Shown here: positions 46,304 to 55,822 of the stretch, piece after piece
Position numbering within the stretch: the stretch's first letter is position 1
How the letters are laid out: the number at the start of each line of letters is the position of its first letter
Made by a program: the position numbers and the translations under genes
Assembly (NCBI RefSeq): GCF_010078235.1
Contig: NZ_JAABOS010000004.1
Coordinates: forward strand, 367,816 to 431,815
From: Cognatundibacterium crateris
GTDB lineage: Bacteria; Pseudomonadota; Gammaproteobacteria; Burkholderiales; Burkholderiaceae_D
Reading direction: 5' to 3'
DNA length: 64,000 nucleotides
Notes under the pieces: generated by a model
The model's input: the letters and a program-made list of their open reading frames with translations, nothing else
The model's database searches: none
Told to the model about the DNA's origin: nothing

Positions 46304-47602
46304 ATGTCTCCTCGTCTGATTTTCTGGATTTCTAACGTAGTCAGAATTTTTCTGGTGTTGGCCGGAACTGCCTTGGCGGCCTATTTCTGGGGCCTGGTTC
46401 CAGGTCTGATTCTGGGTTTTCTGGGCTTGTTAGCCATGTTCCTGATACAGCTGATTTATCTGCAGCGACTCGGTGACTGGCTGGATAATCCCAGCAGTTC
46501 CCGCTTGCCCGATGGCTCAGGTGCCTGGACTGATGTATTTTCGCGTCTATACAAACTGCGTCGTGGCGATGAAAAAAATCAGGCTGAGCTGACAGAATGG
46601 CTGGCGCGCTTCCGCCAGGCGATGACACTGCTGCCGGATGGCGTGGTGATTATGGATGATGTGCTGTTTTTGGAATGGTGTAATCCGGCCGCTGAGCATC
46701 ATTTAGGCTTGAGTCTGAGCCAGGATAAGGGCATGCGTGTCACCAATCTGGTGCGCAGCCCTGAGTTCATGGATTACATTATCCTGGGTCGCTACGAAAC
46801 ACCGCTGACCTTGTCTTTCCGCGACAGAAAACTGATCGCACATATTATCCCGTTTGAAAACCGCCGCCAGATTCTGGTGACCCATGATGTGACTGAATCT
46901 GAGCGCATAGATATGATGCGGCGCGACTTTATTGCCAATGCCTCGCATGAATTGCGTACGCCACTGACAGTCATTAATGGCTTTCTGGAAATCGCTTCTT
47001 TGCAGCCAGATCTCGATATACCGACTCGTAATGCGCATCTGAAACTGATGTCCGAGCAGGGCGAGCGCATGCAACGTCTGGTCGAGGATATGCTGACCCT
47101 GACCCGTCTGGAGTCGGTCGATCATTTGTTACGCTCGGAAATCGTCAATATGCGCGGCTTGCTGGAGCAGATTCTGCAGGAGGCAGAAGCCTTATCAGCC
47201 GGACGTCATCAGCTCAGTCTCAGTGTTGAAGGGCCAGATGTTAAAGGCAGTACCGATGAAATCCGCAGCGCGCTGACCAACCTGGTTACCAATGCGATCC
47301 GCTACACCCCGCAGGGTGGACGTATAGAGATTTGCTGGGAGAGTGTGGAGCAGGGAGCGAAATTCAGCGTGCGTGACAATGGTATCGGCATTAGCTCCGA
47401 ACATATTTCCAGGCTGACTGAGCGCTTTTACCGGGTGGATAAGAGCCGTTCGCGCGAGACCCAGGGAACTGGTCTCGGCCTGGCTATCGTGAAGCATGTG
47501 TTGTTACGCCACAATGCGCAATTGTTTATTGAGTCGACACCTGAAGTCGGCAGTGTCTTCGCAGTGCAGTTTCCAGGCTCAGTCTTGCATCAACAGCACT
47601 GA
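46304..47602 (+). CDS. phoR: Phosphate sensor histidine kinase PhoR
   Basis: A 432-residue kinase with two N-terminal membrane helices and no large periplasmic loop, as usual for PhoR. A PAS domain follows (about 95-195, LLPDGVVIMDDVLFLEWCN). The phosphorylated His is in RRDFIANASHELRTPLTVI and the ATPase boxes are ALTNLVTNAIRYTPQGG, VRDNGIGIS and GTGLGLAIVKH. It phosphorylates PhoB under phosphate shortage. The ribosome site is weak and the gene is set apart from phoB by three hairpins. Confidence 0.95.
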   Translation: MSPRLIFWISNVVRIFLVLAGTALAAYFWGLVPGLILGFLGLLAMFLIQLIYLQRLGDWLDNPSSSRLPDGSGAWTDVFSRLYKLRRGDEKNQAELTEWLARFRQAMTLLPDGVVIMDDVLFLEWCNPAAEHHLGLSLSQDKGMRVTNLVRSPEFMDYIILGRYETPLTLSFRDRKLIAHIIPFENRRQILVTHDVTESERIDMMRRDFIANASHELRTPLTVINGFLEIASLQPDLDIPTRNAHLKLMSEQGERMQRLVEDMLTLTRLESVDHLLRSEIVNMRGLLEQILQEAEALSAGRHQLSLSVEGPDVKGSTDEIRSALTNLVTNAIRYTPQGGRIEICWESVEQGAKFSVRDNGIGISSEHISRLTERFYRVDKSRSRETQGTGLGLAIVKHVLLRHNAQLFIESTPEVGSVFAVQFPGSVLHQQH

Positions 47603-47608
47603 GCATGC

Positions 47609-47640
47609 CTGAGGTGTCAGCCATACACCTCAGCTTTGAT
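47609..47640 (+). terminator. Hairpin after phoR
   Basis: A perfect 9-bp stem CTGAGGTGT (47609-47617) with its complement at 47625-47633, loop of 7 nt, followed by CTTTGATTT. The T tract is imperfect, so this is a likely but not certain end of the pst-pho operon. Confidence 0.65.
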
Positions 47641-47643
47641 TTA

Positions 47644-47704
47644 GTTAAATTTCGTTTAAATTTAGTTTAAATTTCTTGTCGCAAATATTCAGGCAGGCTA
47701 AATA
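47644..47704 (+). promoter_or_regulatory. 11-bp iterons abutting a promoter of the HD-GYP gene
   Basis: Three consecutive units GTTAAATTTC (47644-47653), GTTTAAATTTA (47654-47664) and GTTTAAATTTC (47665-47675) run directly into TTGTCG (47676-47681). After 17 nt comes TAAATA (47699-47704). Helical-phase repeats next to a -35 element are typical of activator sites for OmpR/PhoB-class regulators, but the units do not match a Pho box. Confidence 0.5.
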
Positions 47705-47782
47705 CAGTACACTCAAAAAAGATTCCTAGTAGTAAAATCAGTGTCATCCAGACATCTGGAATTCTTTTTTGAGGAATGTTCG

Positions 47783-48868
47783 ATGGAAATGAATGTTTTG
47801 GTGCTGGATGACGCACAGATTAACGTGACTCTGCTGTGTCATTTGCTACAAAAACTGGACGGTTGCCGTTCCATCAGTTTTACTCAGCCTGCAAAAGCGC
47901 TGAGCTGGTGTGCCAGCCAGGTGCCCGACCTGGTGCTGGTGGACTATATGATGCCTGAGATGGATGGTGTGGCCTTCATCAGTCATTTTCGCCAGCTGCC
48001 AGGCTGCGCCGATATTCCCGTACTCATGATCACTGCCAACAGCGAGCTGGAACTGCGCTATCAGGCACTGGATGTTGGCGCTACCGACTTCCTGATCAAA
48101 CCGATAGACCGCATCGAATTCCTGGCCAGAACAAAGAATATGCTGGCCTTGCGGCGCAGCCAGCGCTTTCTGGAAGACAGGGCGAGCTGGCTGAATGTCG
48201 AGGTGCAGAAAGCCACCGCAGAAATTCGTGCCCGTGAGAGAGAGACCATATTGCGCTTATCGCGCGCAGCGGATTCGCGCGATCCTGAAACCGGTGCGCA
48301 CATCATCCGTATGGCAAATTATTCCAAAATCATCGCAGCCCATCTGGGACTGTCCAGCGATGATCAGCAATTGATACTCGAAGCTGCACCCATGCATGAC
48401 ATAGGCAAGGTAGGTATTCCGGATAGTATTTTGCTCAAGCCTGGCCGGTTAACGCCGGAAGAGTTCACGATCATGAAGCGTCATTCTCGCCTTGGCTACG
48501 AAATTCTGGCTGGCAGCTCGTCTGAAATGCTGAATGCCGGTGCCGTCATCGCGCTTGCGCACCATGAAAAATTTGATGGCAGCGGCTATCCTCAAGGCTT
48601 AGTGGGTGAAGATATTCCTCTGTTTGCCCGCATCGTCGCTGTGTCCGATGTGTTTGATGCGCTGACTTCTGAACGACCGTATAAGGCGGCATGGGAAACT
48701 GACCGCGCTTTGGAATTTTTGCGTGAAGGCTCAGGCCAGCATTTCGACCCTGCCTGCGTGGATGCGTTTATGGCGGGCTTGAGCGAGATAATGACAATTA
48801 AAAATCAGTATCAGGAAGATTTATCGCAGCAAAAAGCCTTCGGTGCAGAGTGGGGTATACAGGCCTGA
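47783..48868 (+). CDS. Response regulator with HD-GYP c-di-GMP phosphodiesterase domain
   Basis: A 361-residue RpfG-type protein. The receiver (about 1-120) has D9/D10, phospho-Asp D54 (LVLVDYMMPEMDG) and K106. A coiled linker leads to the HD-GYP domain (about 155-345) with MHDIGKVGIPDSILLKPG (H205/D206) and HHEKFDGSGYP (260-270), an intact signature. It should degrade c-di-GMP when phosphorylated. GAGG 8 nt before ATG 47783 fixes the start over the frame open from 47741. It is followed by FIST and hybrid-kinase genes on the same strand. Confidence 0.92.
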   Translation: MEMNVLVLDDAQINVTLLCHLLQKLDGCRSISFTQPAKALSWCASQVPDLVLVDYMMPEMDGVAFISHFRQLPGCADIPVLMITANSELELRYQALDVGATDFLIKPIDRIEFLARTKNMLALRRSQRFLEDRASWLNVEVQKATAEIRARERETILRLSRAADSRDPETGAHIIRMANYSKIIAAHLGLSSDDQQLILEAAPMHDIGKVGIPDSILLKPGRLTPEEFTIMKRHSRLGYEILAGSSSEMLNAGAVIALAHHEKFDGSGYPQGLVGEDIPLFARIVAVSDVFDALTSERPYKAAWETDRALEFLREGSGQHFDPACVDAFMAGLSEIMTIKNQYQEDLSQQKAFGAEWGIQA

Positions 48869-48963
48869 TACAGACATAATACAGACCTGATGCAGATACA
48901 GGCTGGCATCAAAACACCACTTGAAATGCGCTGATCATCCCCGTTTTTTACAATGAGGTTGCT

Positions 48964-50112
48964 ATGAAAATTGCTCAGGAAATTTTATATGGTACACCCG
49001 GTGCAGAATGGAAGCTGGAGGATGTCGCGGCCATTTCACCACAGCTGGTGCTGGTATTTGCCTCAATTACACATTTCGAAAATCCGGATTTTTTCCCTCG
49101 CTTACGACTTTGTCTGCCGCATGCCCAATTGCTGGGATGTTCGACTGCCGGTGAGATTTCTACGCAGGGCGTGAGTGCACAAAGTGTCGTCGTGACTGGC
49201 ATACATTTCGATAACACGCAGTTTCAGATCGTTACCGCCAACTTGCCTGACATGGAGCACAGTGCGCAAGCCGGACGCGCTTTGGCTACGCAATTGAGTA
49301 AAGAGGGCTTGCGCGCCGTCAGCGTATTTGGTCAAGGCGTAGGCATCAATGGCAGTGCACTGATCGATGGCATCGTGGCAGAGTTGGGGCAGGAGTTGCC
49401 TGTCACTGGTGGTCTGGCGGGTGATAATGGCAGTTTTTCTCGCACCTATACCTTGGGTCCTGCCGGTGTTTCTGACGCGCAGATTGTGGCGCTCGGTCTG
49501 TATGGCGATAGCCTGACTTTCACGCATGGCAGTTATGGGGGCTGGCGTCCGTTTGGGCCGGTGCGCAAGGTAACGCGTTGCGAAGACAATATACTGTACG
49601 AACTAGACGGCGCGCCCGCGCTCGACATCTATAAAAAATATCTGGGTGACTATGCTGCAGACTTACCCGGGTCAGGTTTGTTATTTCCATTTGAAATGCT
49701 GACCCATCTGCGCGAGTCTATGGGGCAGATACGTACCATACTCGGCATCAATGAGCAGGATGGTAGTCTGATATTGGCAGGTTCTATTAATCCCGATGGT
49801 TATTTGCGCCTCATGCATGCACAAACCAATGAATTGGTGGATGGGGCAGAAACTGCTGCCAGCGCGGCTTTGCCCAAAGATGCATTGCAATCCGGTCAGG
49901 CGCTGGCGATGCTGGTCAGTTGCGTAGGCAGAAAACTGGTGATGGGCGGCCGGGTGGATGAGGAAGTGGAAGTCGTGCAGGACTTGATGGGGCAGCACAC
50001 AGTGATATGCGGCTTTTATTCCAATGGCGAGATTTGTCCTGGCTATCAATTGCAAGTATGCAGCCTGCATAATCAGACCATGACCATCAGCTATATGGCT
50101 GAGCGCATGTGA
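48964..50112 (+). CDS. FIST-domain sensor protein (NosP-like)
   Basis: A 382-residue protein made of FIST_N (about 30-215) and FIST_C (about 220-365). LGCSTAGEIS, TGGLAGDNGSFSRTYTLG and FSNGE-like FYSNGEICPG are family landmarks. There is no signal peptide. FIST proteins bind small ligands and sit beside sensory kinases. The NosP subgroup binds heme and nitric oxide and controls a cognate hybrid kinase. The gene ends in an ATGTGATG overlap with the kinase gene, so they are co-translated. Heme binding is not demonstrable from the sequence. Confidence 0.85.
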   Translation: MKIAQEILYGTPGAEWKLEDVAAISPQLVLVFASITHFENPDFFPRLRLCLPHAQLLGCSTAGEISTQGVSAQSVVVTGIHFDNTQFQIVTANLPDMEHSAQAGRALATQLSKEGLRAVSVFGQGVGINGSALIDGIVAELGQELPVTGGLAGDNGSFSRTYTLGPAGVSDAQIVALGLYGDSLTFTHGSYGGWRPFGPVRKVTRCEDNILYELDGAPALDIYKKYLGDYAADLPGSGLLFPFEMLTHLRESMGQIRTILGINEQDGSLILAGSINPDGYLRLMHAQTNELVDGAETAASAALPKDALQSGQALAMLVSCVGRKLVMGGRVDEEVEVVQDLMGQHTVICGFYSNGEICPGYQLQVCSLHNQTMTISYMAERM

Positions 50113-53100
50113 TGGCGCATAAGCTCTCCCAGCGTCAGTATAAACGCTTGCTTGGCATTGCAGAGGAAGCGCAGTTTCAACAGCTGCTGCAAGAGTTTGA
50201 AGTGCTTGCGACATCGGCTGATTGTCCGGCTTTGGCTGGGCGCGCATTGCAAGGAATGCGGCATTTTTTTACGCAGGTAGATGAAGCCTATGTACAGTCG
50301 GATCGTGATCTGGAGCTGGGTAAGCGCAGTCTGGAGCTGAGCTCGCAGGAACTGGGTCAGGCCAATGAAACTTTAAGAGCTGATGCGGATCAGCGCCGCC
50401 AATTGTTGAGCGCCTTGCGCCAGACCGCCAATGAGGCGCTGGGTCAGCTTGGCCGGCAACTCAGCGATGATGATGCGAGTCTGGAAGGTTTATCGCAACA
50501 ATTGTCTATCCTGGTGAATGAACTGCTGACCACCCGCAATGAATTGCAGGAAGCGATGGCCGACCTGGGCAAGCAGCAATTCGCACTGGATCAGCATGCG
50601 ATCGTCAGCATTACCGATGCCAAAGGCACGCTGATTTATGCCAACGAAAAATTTTGTACTATCAGTCAATACAGTTCGCAGGAGCTGATGGGAAAAAACC
50701 ACCGTATCGTGAATTCTGGCCTGCATAGCAAAGAGTTCTTTCAAGCGATGTGGGCTACGATTTTGTCTGGCAAAGTCTGGCACGGTCAAATCAGGAATAT
50801 CGCGAAAGATGGTAGTTTTTACTGGACCAACGCAACTATCGTTCCTCTGCTGGATGAGGATCAGCGACCCTATCAGTTTATCTCTATCCGTACTGATATA
50901 ACGGAAGAGTTTGCGCTGCGCGAAAAGATAGAGTCGAGTCAGGCCTTATTGCAGAATGTGATGAACACGCTGGGTGAGGGCGTTTATACCGTCGATGCGG
51001 AGGGTATCTGTACTTTCATTAATCCTGAAGCTGAGAAGTTACTTGGCTGGCAGCTTGATGAAATTATGGGACAGAAATTGCATAAGCTGCTGCATCCAGA
51101 GTTACCTGTGGATGGAACCGTGATGGACATTTCTGAGCAAATACGTTTGTATATCGCTGCAGGAAAAGCCTTCCGTTCCGACCTGACTTTTTTGCGGCAT
51201 AAAACAGGTAAGAGCTTTCCTGCTGCGATTGTGGTTTCACCGATTTTTGAAGAGGGCAAAATAGTCGGCGCTGTCGGCGCTTTCCAGAATATATCGGCAC
51301 GTCTCGCAACTGATCAGGCTTTGCGCGAAAGCGAGATGAAGCAACGTATGTTGCTGGACAATGCGGCCGATGCCGTATTCGTTGCGGGTGCCGATGAGAA
51401 GTGTACTTACGCCAATGACCTGGTACTGACTTTACTTGGTTATCGACGTGAGGAATTGATAGGCAGTTCAATTCACGATCTGTTTTTGGATGAGCGCGCC
51501 GATCCCTCGGAGCTGAGGTTTATGTGTCAGCTCATGCAAAGTCAGCGTTTGCGGGCAGAAGTTCGGCTGGTGACTAAAGATGGCAGTACCGTGCCAGTGG
51601 AGCTGAACGCGGCTCTGCTGCCGGATGGGAGCATTTACTGTTCTTGCCGCGACATCACCGAGCGCCTGGAATTCGAATCAGCACTGATCAAGGCCAAGGA
51701 AGGTGCGGAAGCGGCCAATAAAGCCAAGAGCCAGTTTCTCGCGACCATGAGTCATGAAATTCGTACTCCTATGAATGGCATCATAGGGATGACCGAGCTG
51801 GCACTGGATACGCCCTTGCAGCCACAGCAGCGCGAATACCTGGAATTGGTGAAGCTGTCTTCCGACGCTTTGCTGGCTATCATTAACGATATATTAGATT
51901 TTTCCAAAATCGAATCCGAAAAGATTATTTTGGAAAAAATCGACTTCCCTGTCCGTGATCTGCTTGCCTCATCGCTCAAGGCGCTGGCGGTCAAGGCCAA
52001 TGAGAAAAAACTGGAACTGGTGTATCAGATAGACCCCGGCATTCCTGAGATACTGATTGGTGATCCGGGGCGGATACGGCAGATTATTACTAATCTGGTG
52101 GGCAATGCCATCAAATTCAGTGAGGCCGGGGAGGTGGTGCTGGAAGTCCGCCTGGTCGCTAGCCATACCAGTAAGGTCGACATATTTTTTGCCGTCAGGG
52201 ATCACGGCATTGGTATTCCGTATGATAAACAAGCCAGTATTTTTCAGGCTTTCAGTCAGGCGGATGCCTCGACTACGCGCAAATATGGCGGTACCGGTTT
52301 AGGCTTGACGATTTCCTCGCGGCTGGTACAACGCATGCATGGCAAACTGGAAGTGCTCAGCGAACCTGGTCAGGGCAGCAGCTTCTTTTTCACGCTGAGT
52401 CTGGGTGTGGGTAATAGCATAGAAACGACAGCGGCACCAGCCAGTCTGCATGGCCTGCGCGTTTTAGTCGTCGATGACAATGCCATCAACCGGCATTTTT
52501 TTGAAGATACGCTGATTGCCTGGGGTATGTTGCCTCAGTCTGTGGAATGCGCAGTAGAGGCGCTGCGGCAACTGACTGTCGCCAAGGAAAAGCAGCATCC
52601 TTTTGATCTGATTTTGCTTGATATCTGTATGCCTGAGACTGGTGGCTTTGAGCTGGCAGAGCGCCTGCGTCAGGCGGATGGCTGTTATGAGCAAAAAATT
52701 ATCATGCTCTCTTCTGCCGGTGCGTATGAACATGCTTGCCGTTGCCGCGAGGTAGGCATACACGACTATGTGAGTAAACCGGTCAGCCAGTCTGAACTAT
52801 TCGATGCGGTAGCTGCTGTGATGGCTGGCATAGACCGGCATGTCTTGCCTCTGCCATCGGCACCGGTGCCTGGTATCAGGCCGTTGCAGCCATTGCGGAT
52901 ACTGGTCGTGGAGGATAACTCGGTCAACCAAAAGCTGGTGATTTCGCTGTTGGAGAAGTGGGGGCATAGCAGCACCATCGCTGAAAATGGATTGATGGCC
53001 ATAGACCAGATTTCGCACCAGCATTTTGATCTGGTATTGATGGACATGCAAATGCCCTTGATGGGTGGGGTGGAGGCAACGATGTATATACGCCAGCTGG

Positions 53101-53684
53101 AGCGTGATGCGAAACGGTCTGCCCGTATCCCTATCATCGCCATGACGGCGAATGCCATGCCAGGTGATTGGGAAAAATGCCTGGAAGCCGGTATGGATCA
53201 CTACTTAAGCAAACCGATCAAAGCAGCTTCGCTCAAAGAACTGCTCGATCAATATCAATTACAAGTATTTCAAGGGGCAAAGATGACGATTCCCGACCTG
53301 AGGTCTGATACTCAACCCGCTGTTGCGCTTGCAGATGAATGGTCTGACTTTGATTATCAAGCGGCATTGCTGCGTGCTGATAGTGAAATTGTGCAGATTA
53401 TTGCCAATTCTTTTTTGCAGACTTGCCAGCAGCATGTAGAGGAAATGCGTACAGCAATTGCGACTCAGGATGCGGAGCTATTGCACAGAGCCGCCCATAC
53501 CTTGAAAGGATTGGTCGCAAATTTCTGCGCCGAACCGACCGAGAATATCGCTTATGCACTGGAGCAAAAAGGCAAACAGGCCGATTTTAGTCAGACGCCT
53601 GAGCTGTTTCGTCAGTTTGTGAGCGAACTGGAAAAAATGAATCAGGCTTTACGTCATTTTATCGCTGACTTTCCGCCTGAATAA
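50112..53684 (+). CDS. Hybrid sensor kinase: PAS x3, HisKA, ATPase, two receivers, HPt
   Basis: A 1190-residue soluble phosphorelay kinase with no membrane helix. Residues about 20-160 are coiled coil, followed by three PAS domains (about 155-275, 280-400, 410-525). The kinase core has FLATMSHEIRTPMNGIIG, QIITNLVGNAIKFSEAG, DHGIGIPYD and GGTGLGLTISS. Receiver 1 (LILLDICMPETGG) and receiver 2 (LVLMDMQMPLMGG) both keep the Asp. The HPt has AAHTLKGLVANF. It starts at ATG 50112, overlapping the FIST stop (TGATG). The output is probably the HD-GYP regulator at 47783. Confidence 0.92.
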   Translation: MAHKLSQRQYKRLLGIAEEAQFQQLLQEFEVLATSADCPALAGRALQGMRHFFTQVDEAYVQSDRDLELGKRSLELSSQELGQANETLRADADQRRQLLSALRQTANEALGQLGRQLSDDDASLEGLSQQLSILVNELLTTRNELQEAMADLGKQQFALDQHAIVSITDAKGTLIYANEKFCTISQYSSQELMGKNHRIVNSGLHSKEFFQAMWATILSGKVWHGQIRNIAKDGSFYWTNATIVPLLDEDQRPYQFISIRTDITEEFALREKIESSQALLQNVMNTLGEGVYTVDAEGICTFINPEAEKLLGWQLDEIMGQKLHKLLHPELPVDGTVMDISEQIRLYIAAGKAFRSDLTFLRHKTGKSFPAAIVVSPIFEEGKIVGAVGAFQNISARLATDQALRESEMKQRMLLDNAADAVFVAGADEKCTYANDLVLTLLGYRREELIGSSIHDLFLDERADPSELRFMCQLMQSQRLRAEVRLVTKDGSTVPVELNAALLPDGSIYCSCRDITERLEFESALIKAKEGAEAANKAKSQFLATMSHEIRTPMNGIIGMTELALDTPLQPQQREYLELVKLSSDALLAIINDILDFSKIESEKIILEKIDFPVRDLLASSLKALAVKANEKKLELVYQIDPGIPEILIGDPGRIRQIITNLVGNAIKFSEAGEVVLEVRLVASHTSKVDIFFAVRDHGIGIPYDKQASIFQAFSQADASTTRKYGGTGLGLTISSRLVQRMHGKLEVLSEPGQGSSFFFTLSLGVGNSIETTAAPASLHGLRVLVVDDNAINRHFFEDTLIAWGMLPQSVECAVEALRQLTVAKEKQHPFDLILLDICMPETGGFELAERLRQADGCYEQKIIMLSSAGAYEHACRCREVGIHDYVSKPVSQSELFDAVAAVMAGIDRHVLPLPSAPVPGIRPLQPLRILVVEDNSVNQKLVISLLEKWGHSSTIAENGLMAIDQISHQHFDLVLMDMQMPLMGGVEATMYIRQLERDAKRSARIPIIAMTANAMPGDWEKCLEAGMDHYLSKPIKAASLKELLDQYQLQVFQGAKMTIPDLRSDTQPAVALADEWSDFDYQAALLRADSEIVQIIANSFLQTCQQHVEEMRTAIATQDAELLHRAAHTLKGLVANFCAEPTENIAYALEQKGKQADFSQTPELFRQFVSELEKMNQALRHFIADFPPE

Positions 53685-53711
53685 AGGAAGGTTTAGTTCA
53701 GTCAGGATTCA

Positions 53712-54761
53712 TCACAAGATCAGCTGACTGATGAGCAGACCACCCAGCATCAACCAACACCAGATACTGCCTGCCAGCAGCAATGGTTTCCAGCCGGCTT
53801 TGCGCAAACTGGCGAGGCGAGTGCTGAATCCGAGTGCGAACATGGCGGCAGACAGCAGTACCTGGTCCAGCTGCGCAAACAGCTGACGTACAGCAGGGGG
53901 TACGCTCAGCAAGGATTGCAGTACGATCACGAGCACAAATAAAACGGCAAACCAGGGGATGCTGATATTGGCCAGACGCAGGCGCCAGTTCGCATTATCA
54001 GCTGCGGCAGCTTGCCGGACTGGGCTGACCAGTAATGCCAGCACACACAGTACCGGTGCAAGCAACATGACCCGCATCATCTTGGTCACGATGGCGACAT
54101 CGGCGATTTGCGACGTCATCGCCTTGCCCGCGACCACCACTTGGGCGACCTCGTGCAGCGTGGCACCGGTGTAGATGCCTATGCCAGCCGGGGACAGTCC
54201 GGACCAGCTCAGCAGCAGTTCCGATTGAAAGAATAAGGGATACAGCAGCATGCTGCAGGTGCCGAAGAACACTACGCCGGAAATCGCAATGCCTGTGTCT
54301 TCCTCCTTACTGCGCAACACCGGTGCCGCTGCCAGCACAGCCGCTGCACCACAAATGGCGCTGCCCGCACCGATCAGCAACGTGAGCTCACGTGGCAGCC
54401 GGAACACCCTGCGCCCCAGGAAAGCAGCCAGCCACAGCGTGCTGATCAGCATGACCAGATCGACCAGTAAGCCGGGAATGCCTACATTGCTAATGTCGCG
54501 CAGACTTAAGCGTAAGCCATACAGTACGATGCCAGCGCGCAGCAACTGCTGTTTGCTGAATTGCAGACCGGTGTCCCAGTAAGGGGCGCGGCTGGCAGCC
54601 AACGGCAAATTACCCAATATTAAGCCCAGCAATATCGCCAGTGTCAGGCTGCCCAGTCCCCAGCTTTGTAATAGCGCGTTCTGCGCCAGTGTCAGGCTAA
54701 GACCAGCCATCAGCACGCTCAGCAACAGGCCGCTGGCATGGTTTTGTATCATTTTTCGCAT
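53712..54761 (-). CDS. YeiH/UPF0324-family membrane protein (putative sulfate exporter)
   Basis: A 349-residue protein with about ten hydrophobic segments matching the YeiH family: LGLILGNLP, LLRAGIVLYGLRLS, LIGAGSAICGAAAVLAAAPV, GIYTGATLHEVAQVVVAG. Relatives are described as sulfate or sulfur-compound exporters. I chose ATG 54761 (GGAA upstream) over an in-frame TTG at 54773. A divergent LysR gene and a large AT-rich dyad lie upstream, as in many yeiH/yeiE pairs. Confidence 0.87.
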   Translation of the reverse strand: MRKMIQNHASGLLLSVLMAGLSLTLAQNALLQSWGLGSLTLAILLGLILGNLPLAASRAPYWDTGLQFSKQQLLRAGIVLYGLRLSLRDISNVGIPGLLVDLVMLISTLWLAAFLGRRVFRLPRELTLLIGAGSAICGAAAVLAAAPVLRSKEEDTGIAISGVVFFGTCSMLLYPLFFQSELLLSWSGLSPAGIGIYTGATLHEVAQVVVAGKAMTSQIADVAIVTKMMRVMLLAPVLCVLALLVSPVRQAAAADNANWRLRLANISIPWFAVLFVLVIVLQSLLSVPPAVRQLFAQLDQVLLSAAMFALGFSTRLASLRKAGWKPLLLAGSIWCWLMLGGLLISQLIL

Positions 54762-54818
54762 ATCAAGTTCCAAAAACGAGGAGTTTGGTTCACAAACATC
54801 ATATAGAAAACGATAAAA

Positions 54819-54849
54819 TTAATAAAACAAATTAATTTGCTTTTATTAA
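54819..54849. promoter_or_regulatory. AT-rich nested dyad, likely operator of the LysR/YeiH pair
   Basis: Outer arms TTAATAAAA (54819-54827) and TTTTATTAA (54841-54849) enclose a perfect palindrome CAAATTAATTTG (54828-54839). It lies 20 nt before the LysR ATG and 58 nt before the yeiH start, the usual place for LysR autoregulation and divergent control. Confidence 0.65.
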
Positions 54850-54868
54850 GCTGGAAAAGAGGTTGATA

Positions 54869-55816
54869 ATGCGTTTAAGCCTGCGTCAGTTACAGGTATT
54901 TCTAGGAATTGCAGAAACGGGTACGACCAGTGCCGCTGGACAGAAAATTGCTCTGTCACAATCTGCCACCAGTGCTGCTTTAAACGAATTGGAAGCTGCC
55001 TTGCAGGTACAATTGTTTGATCGGGTCGGCAAGGGGCTGCTGTTGAATGAAAACGGCAGGTTGCTATTGCCCCAGGCGCATCTGGTACTGGATGCGGTGC
55101 GCTCGATGGAGGCGCAGTTTGCACGGCCCGACGCTGCCTGGCAGGGCTTGCGTATCGCGGCCAGTACCACTATCGGGAATTATTACTTACCTGATTTGTT
55201 CGCTCATTTGCAATCTACCGTGGCAGCCAGCAAGACATCTGGCTTGCCATCGCTGTTCATTGGAAATACCAGCGATGTGGTGCAACGCATAGAGAATTAC
55301 GAAGCAGATATAGGTTTTATTGAAGGGGATTGTCATCAGGCTGGTATCGTGGTTGAGCCTTGGCTGCAGGAGCAATTGATCGTAGTCTGCCATCCGCAAC
55401 ACGCACTGGCACAAGCTGCCGGGCGGCGCTGCTCGGTATCTGACTTACAGAAAGAAGCCTGGTTACTGCGTGAAGCCGGTTCCGGCACGCGTGAAACGGT
55501 GGAGCAGTATTTGTCACAGCAGTTGCAATCTTTCCGCTGTACCGGTGAGTTGGGGAATTCTGAGGCGATCAAGTATGCCGTGGCGGCTGGTCTGGGATTG
55601 AGTTGCCTGTCGGTGGCGGTGGTGCAGGAGTTGCTGGCGGCTGGGCGCTTAATCCAATTACATCCCGAATTCGCGCCCTGTGAGCGGCGTTTTTCGCTGA
55701 TTTACCATGCCCATAAGTCGGCTTCGGCTCAGCTTGGGCATTTTCTGCGGCTGGTGCGTGGCTGGTCATCCGGCTTGCAGACTGCGACACCAGGCGAAGC
55801 CGGTGCCGCAAACTGA
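54869..55816 (+). CDS. LysR-family regulator divergent from YeiH
   Basis: A 315-residue regulator. The HTH reads LRQLQVFLGIAETGTTSAAGQKIALSQSATSAALNELE in two runs, followed by LLNENGRLLLPQA. The effector domain includes IAASTTIGNYYLPDL and EAWLLREAGSGTRETVEQYL, as in CysB/YeiE-like regulators. GAGG 7 nt before ATG 54869 decides the start over TTG 54863. The ligand is unknown; the divergent membrane protein is the likely target. The C-terminus abuts the convergent aminopeptidase P gene. Confidence 0.88.
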   Translation: MRLSLRQLQVFLGIAETGTTSAAGQKIALSQSATSAALNELEAALQVQLFDRVGKGLLLNENGRLLLPQAHLVLDAVRSMEAQFARPDAAWQGLRIAASTTIGNYYLPDLFAHLQSTVAASKTSGLPSLFIGNTSDVVQRIENYEADIGFIEGDCHQAGIVVEPWLQEQLIVVCHPQHALAQAAGRRCSVSDLQKEAWLLREAGSGTRETVEQYLSQQLQSFRCTGELGNSEAIKYAVAAGLGLSCLSVAVVQELLAAGRLIQLHPEFAPCERRFSLIYHAHKSASAQLGHFLRLVRGWSSGLQTATPGEAGAAN

Positions 55817-55822
55817 ACCAGC

